Shown: positions 62,140 through 64,000 of the stretch, one piece after another
Position numbering within the stretch: position 1 is the stretch's first letter
Layout: every line of letters starts with the position of its first letter
Source of the DNA: Corynebacterium mycetoides
GTDB lineage: Bacteria; Actinomycetota; Actinomycetes; Mycobacteriales; Mycobacteriaceae
Reading direction: 5' to 3'
NCBI RefSeq assembly: GCF_900103625.1
Contig: NZ_LT629700.1
Location: forward strand, 496,001 to 560,000
Length of the DNA stretch: 64,000 nucleotides
Notes under the pieces: model-generated
What the model saw: only the letters and a program-made list of their open reading frames with translations
The model's database searches: none
What the model was told of the DNA's origin: nothing
Program-made: the position numbers and the translations under genes

Positions 62140-62988
62140 CTAGAGCCTGGCGATTCGCAGCTCTGTGGCCAAAATCCCCTCCGCGCCCACGGCCGCGAGC
62201 TGATCCATCGTCTGGTTCGCCTTCTTGCGCGGCACCATCGCGCGCACCGCGACCCAGCCGTCGCGCGAGAGCGGCGACACCGTCGGCCCGGTGATGCCGG
62301 GGGTGATGGCGGCGGCCGCGTCGAGGTGCTCGCGGGCGATGTTGTAGTCCACCATGAGGAAGTTCTGCGCGTTGAGGATGCCGCGGATGCGCTCGAGGAG
62401 CACGTCGTGCTCGGGGCCTCCCGCGTTGCCGCGGCGGCGGATCACCACGGCCTCGCTGCCGACGATGGGCTCGCCGAAGGGAGCGAGGCCCTGCTGCCGC
62501 AGCGTCGCGCCCGTGGACACGACGTCCGCGATGGCGTCGGCCACGCCGAGCTTGATGGCGATCTCGACGGCCCCGTCAAGGCGGATCACCTCGGCGGGAA
62601 CGATGGACCGCTCGGCGAGGTAGTCGGTGACAAGGTGCGGGTACGAGGTGGCGATGCGTGCGCCCGCCAGATCCTCCACCGCCCACTGCTGCCCCGCCGG
62701 GGCGGCGAAGCGGAAAGTGGACGAGCCGAACCCTAGCGACATGACTTCCTCGACATTGGCGCGCGAGTCCGCGGCGAGATCGCGGCCGGTGATGCCCAAG
62801 TCGAGGTGGCCCTGCGCCACGTAGATCGCGATATCCTTCGGGCGCAGGAAGTAGAACTCGACGCCGTTGTCCTCGTCGATGACGTTGAGCGCCTTGTTCA
62901 CCCCACGCCCCTTGTATCCGGCTTCGCGCAGAACCTCGACCGCCTTCTCGGACAGTGAGCCCTTGTTGGGCACAGCAACCTTGATCAT
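62140..62988 (-). CDS. hisG: ATP phosphoribosyltransferase HisG, long form
   Basis: HisG catalyses the first step of histidine synthesis, joining ATP and PRPP, and is feedback-inhibited by histidine. The 282-residue length and the C-terminal PII-like regulatory domain ([37 protein letters not shown]) show the long, hisZ-independent form. Catalytic motifs include [11 protein letters not shown] and the PRPP loop [20 protein letters not shown] precedes the ATG, 10 nt after hisE. Confidence 0.96.
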   Translation of the reverse strand: MIKVAVPNKGSLSEKAVEVLREAGYKGRGVNKALNVIDEDNGVEFYFLRPKDIAIYVAQGHLDLGITGRDLAADSRANVEEVMSLGFGSSTFRFAAPAGQQWAVEDLAGARIATSYPHLVTDYLAERSIVPAEVIRLDGAVEIAIKLGVADAIADVVSTGATLRQQGLAPFGEPIVGSEAVVIRRRGNAGGPEHDVLLERIRGILNAQNFLMVDYNIAREHLDAAAAITPGITGPTVSPLSRDGWVAVRAMVPRKKANQTMDQLAAVGAEGILATELRIARL

Positions 62989-62998
62989 GGTTCTCCCT

Positions 62999-63262
62999 TT
63001 AGAGGTACTTGTACACGTCGTCCAAGGTGAGGCCGCGCTTGAGCATCATCACCTGCGTCCAGTAGAGCAGCTGGCTCATTTCCTCGGCGAGCTCCACGTC
63101 GGACTGGTATTCGGCGGCGATCCACACCTCGCCCGCCTCCTCGATGATCTTCTTGCCGATGTAATGCTCGCCGCTGTCCAGCGCCTTCACGGTCCCGGAG
63201 CCGGCGGGCCGGGAGGCGGCTTTGTCGGAGAGCTCGGCAAACAGTTCATCGAAGTTTTTCAC
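62999..63262 (-). CDS. hisE: Phosphoribosyl-ATP pyrophosphatase HisE
   Basis: HisE hydrolyses phosphoribosyl-ATP in the second histidine step. The all-helical MazG-like protein of 87 residues has [10 protein letters not shown] with the metal-binding glutamates and [15 protein letters not shown] 63262 is chosen because it gives the length usual for the family and TAGAGT ends 8 nt upstream; TTG 63271 is possible but weaker. It forms an operon with hisG. Confidence 0.94.
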   Translation of the reverse strand: MKNFDELFAELSDKAASRPAGSGTVKALDSGEHYIGKKIIEEAGEVWIAAEYQSDVELAEEMSQLLYWTQVMMLKRGLTLDDVYKYL

Positions 63263-63283
63263 GGTATCCAACTCTATCGCACT

Positions 63284-63949
63284 CTAAGCGTTGGCAAGAT
63301 CCGCGTACAGTTGCAGGACATCCGGGGCGGTCGCGCCCACGAAGTCTGCCGGGTCGAAGGCGGTGACGCCGGCAGGAACCTCGTCCGCGAGCCCCAGCAC
63401 CCGGCACCCCGCCGCGGCGGCCGCGCTCATCCCCGCCCACGAGTCCTCGAACACGAGGCAGTCGGCGGGCTCGTGGCCCACCCGGCGCGCGGCCTCCAGG
63501 TACATGTCGGGGGCCGGCTTGGGGTTGTCCACCTCGTCGCCGGTGATCGAATCCACGAAGAACTCGCGTCCGACCGCGTCGATACAGGCGTCGGCAAGTT
63601 CGCGCTCGGTGTTGGTGGTCACGAGCATCGGGATTCCGGTGTCTTTGAGGGAGGTCAGGAGGCCGCGGACCCCCGGGTTCGGCTCGAGGTTGCCGGCAAG
63701 CAGCTCGGCCATGCGCGCATACATCCAGCGCTTGTGACGCGCGTAGTCTCCCTCGCCGAGGTCGACCCCGGCGTGGCCGGCGGCGACGCTTAACGTGTTG
63801 GCGAAGCTGCCACCGATCGTCTTTTCGCGCAGCTGGGGGGTGAGCCTGCGGCCCAGCCTCTCCGAAAGCTCGTAGGTGGCGATCCCCCACAGCGGCTCCG
63901 TGTCGACCAGCGTGCCGTCCATGTCCCAGAAGATGGCTTCGGGCGACAC
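63284..63949 (-). CDS. HAD-superfamily phosphatase, beta-phosphoglucomutase-like
   Basis: This 221-residue HAD hydrolase has motif I FWDMDGTLVDTEP, motif II VTTNT, motif III Lys in NPKPAPDMY, and motif IV VFEDSWAGM. The helical cap after motif I and the DTEP sequence point to the beta-phosphoglucomutase/GS1-like class; the substrate is unknown. The GTG start lies 1 nt after the stop of the gene upstream, suggesting coupling. It sits next to hisE, as in C. glutamicum. Confidence 0.88.
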   Translation of the reverse strand: MSPEAIFWDMDGTLVDTEPLWGIATYELSERLGRRLTPQLREKTIGGSFANTLSVAAGHAGVDLGEGDYARHKRWMYARMAELLAGNLEPNPGVRGLLTSLKDTGIPMLVTTNTERELADACIDAVGREFFVDSITGDEVDNPKPAPDMYLEAARRVGHEPADCLVFEDSWAGMSAAAAAGCRVLGLADEVPAGVTAFDPADFVGATAPDVLQLYADLANA

Positions 63950-63950
63950 G

Positions 63951-64000
63951 CTACTCCAGCTCGGGAAGCTCGTTGAGGGCCTCGTCGTCCGCGCCGGTGG
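63951..64000 (-). CDS. C-terminal end of an unidentified gene
   Basis: Reading the minus strand from the window edge, one frame ends in TGADDEALNELPELE followed by TAG at 63953–63951, immediately before the HAD phosphatase start. Only about 16 residues are visible, too few to name the product; an acidic end of this kind would suit several families. Frame choice rests on the stop codon lying next to the downstream GTG. Confidence 0.45.
   Translation of the reverse strand, partial: TGADDEALNELPELE

Overview
The window is GC-rich chromosomal DNA from an actinobacterium of the order Mycobacteriales, almost certainly a Corynebacterium. The main reasons are: OdhI with its PknG-type phosphothreonine site, next to a MerR–DUF151–MerR block; the septal pair SteA/SteB; ppm1 and lnt as separate genes; a pupylation cluster with no 20S proteasome genes; and frequent leaderless starts, where a TAnnnT −10 element lies 6–8 nt before ATG or GTG. 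Species cannot be named from the sequence alone. There is no prophage, insertion sequence or secondary-metabolite cluster; nearly everything is core chromosome.

Layout. (1) 1–15.5 kb, plus strand: a conserved housekeeping run (TPR protein, HAD phosphatase, small protein, tlyA, nadK, recN, steA, steB, NUDIX, xerD, a surface protein, parA-like, scpA, scpB, rluB, cmk, der). It covers NADP supply, DNA repair, septum cleavage, chromosome segregation and ribosome maturation. pyrG, which sits between steB and NUDIX in relatives, is absent here. (2) 15.5–22.3 kb: a methyltransferase and a diacylglycerol-kinase-like gene diverging from overlapping promoters, tRNA-Pro(GGG), secA2, then odhI–ftsR–DUF151–MerR. 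(3) 22.3–33.6 kb, mostly minus strand: vWA protein, two CNNM/CBS membrane proteins, DEAD-box helicase, gnd, thioesterase, corA, ndh, and a CFA-synthase-like protein. (4) 33.6–39.6 kb: yceI, a zinc-ribbon protein, rbpA under what looks like a dual SigA/ECF promoter, ppm1–lnt–fxsA (glycolipid and lipoprotein maturation), an SDR and a trypsin-like protease. (5) 39.6–55.5 kb, minus strand: helY, tatC, tatA, pafC, pafB, pafA, pup, dop, then pdxT/pdxS with divergent pdxR, a DUF222–HNH gene and an intergenic palindromic repeat array, then the ARC/Mpa ATPase and trmI. The pdx and HNH genes interrupt a cluster in which ARC normally lies beside dop. (6) 55.6–64 kb: M18 aminopeptidase, RecB-like Fe–S nuclease, fhs–dcu–aspA, hisG–hisE, a HAD phosphatase and the end of one more gene.

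The most notable observations are: a three-copy palindromic repeat array beside a lower-GC DUF222–HNH gene; a PdxR whose expected PLP-binding lysine is threonine; −10 elements built into the stop codon of the preceding gene, so that an apparent operon neighbour could have its own leaderless promoter; convergent genes whose stop codons interlock by four bases; and a cluster of four dyads in one 75-bp gap. No wholly new multi-gene system is evident.
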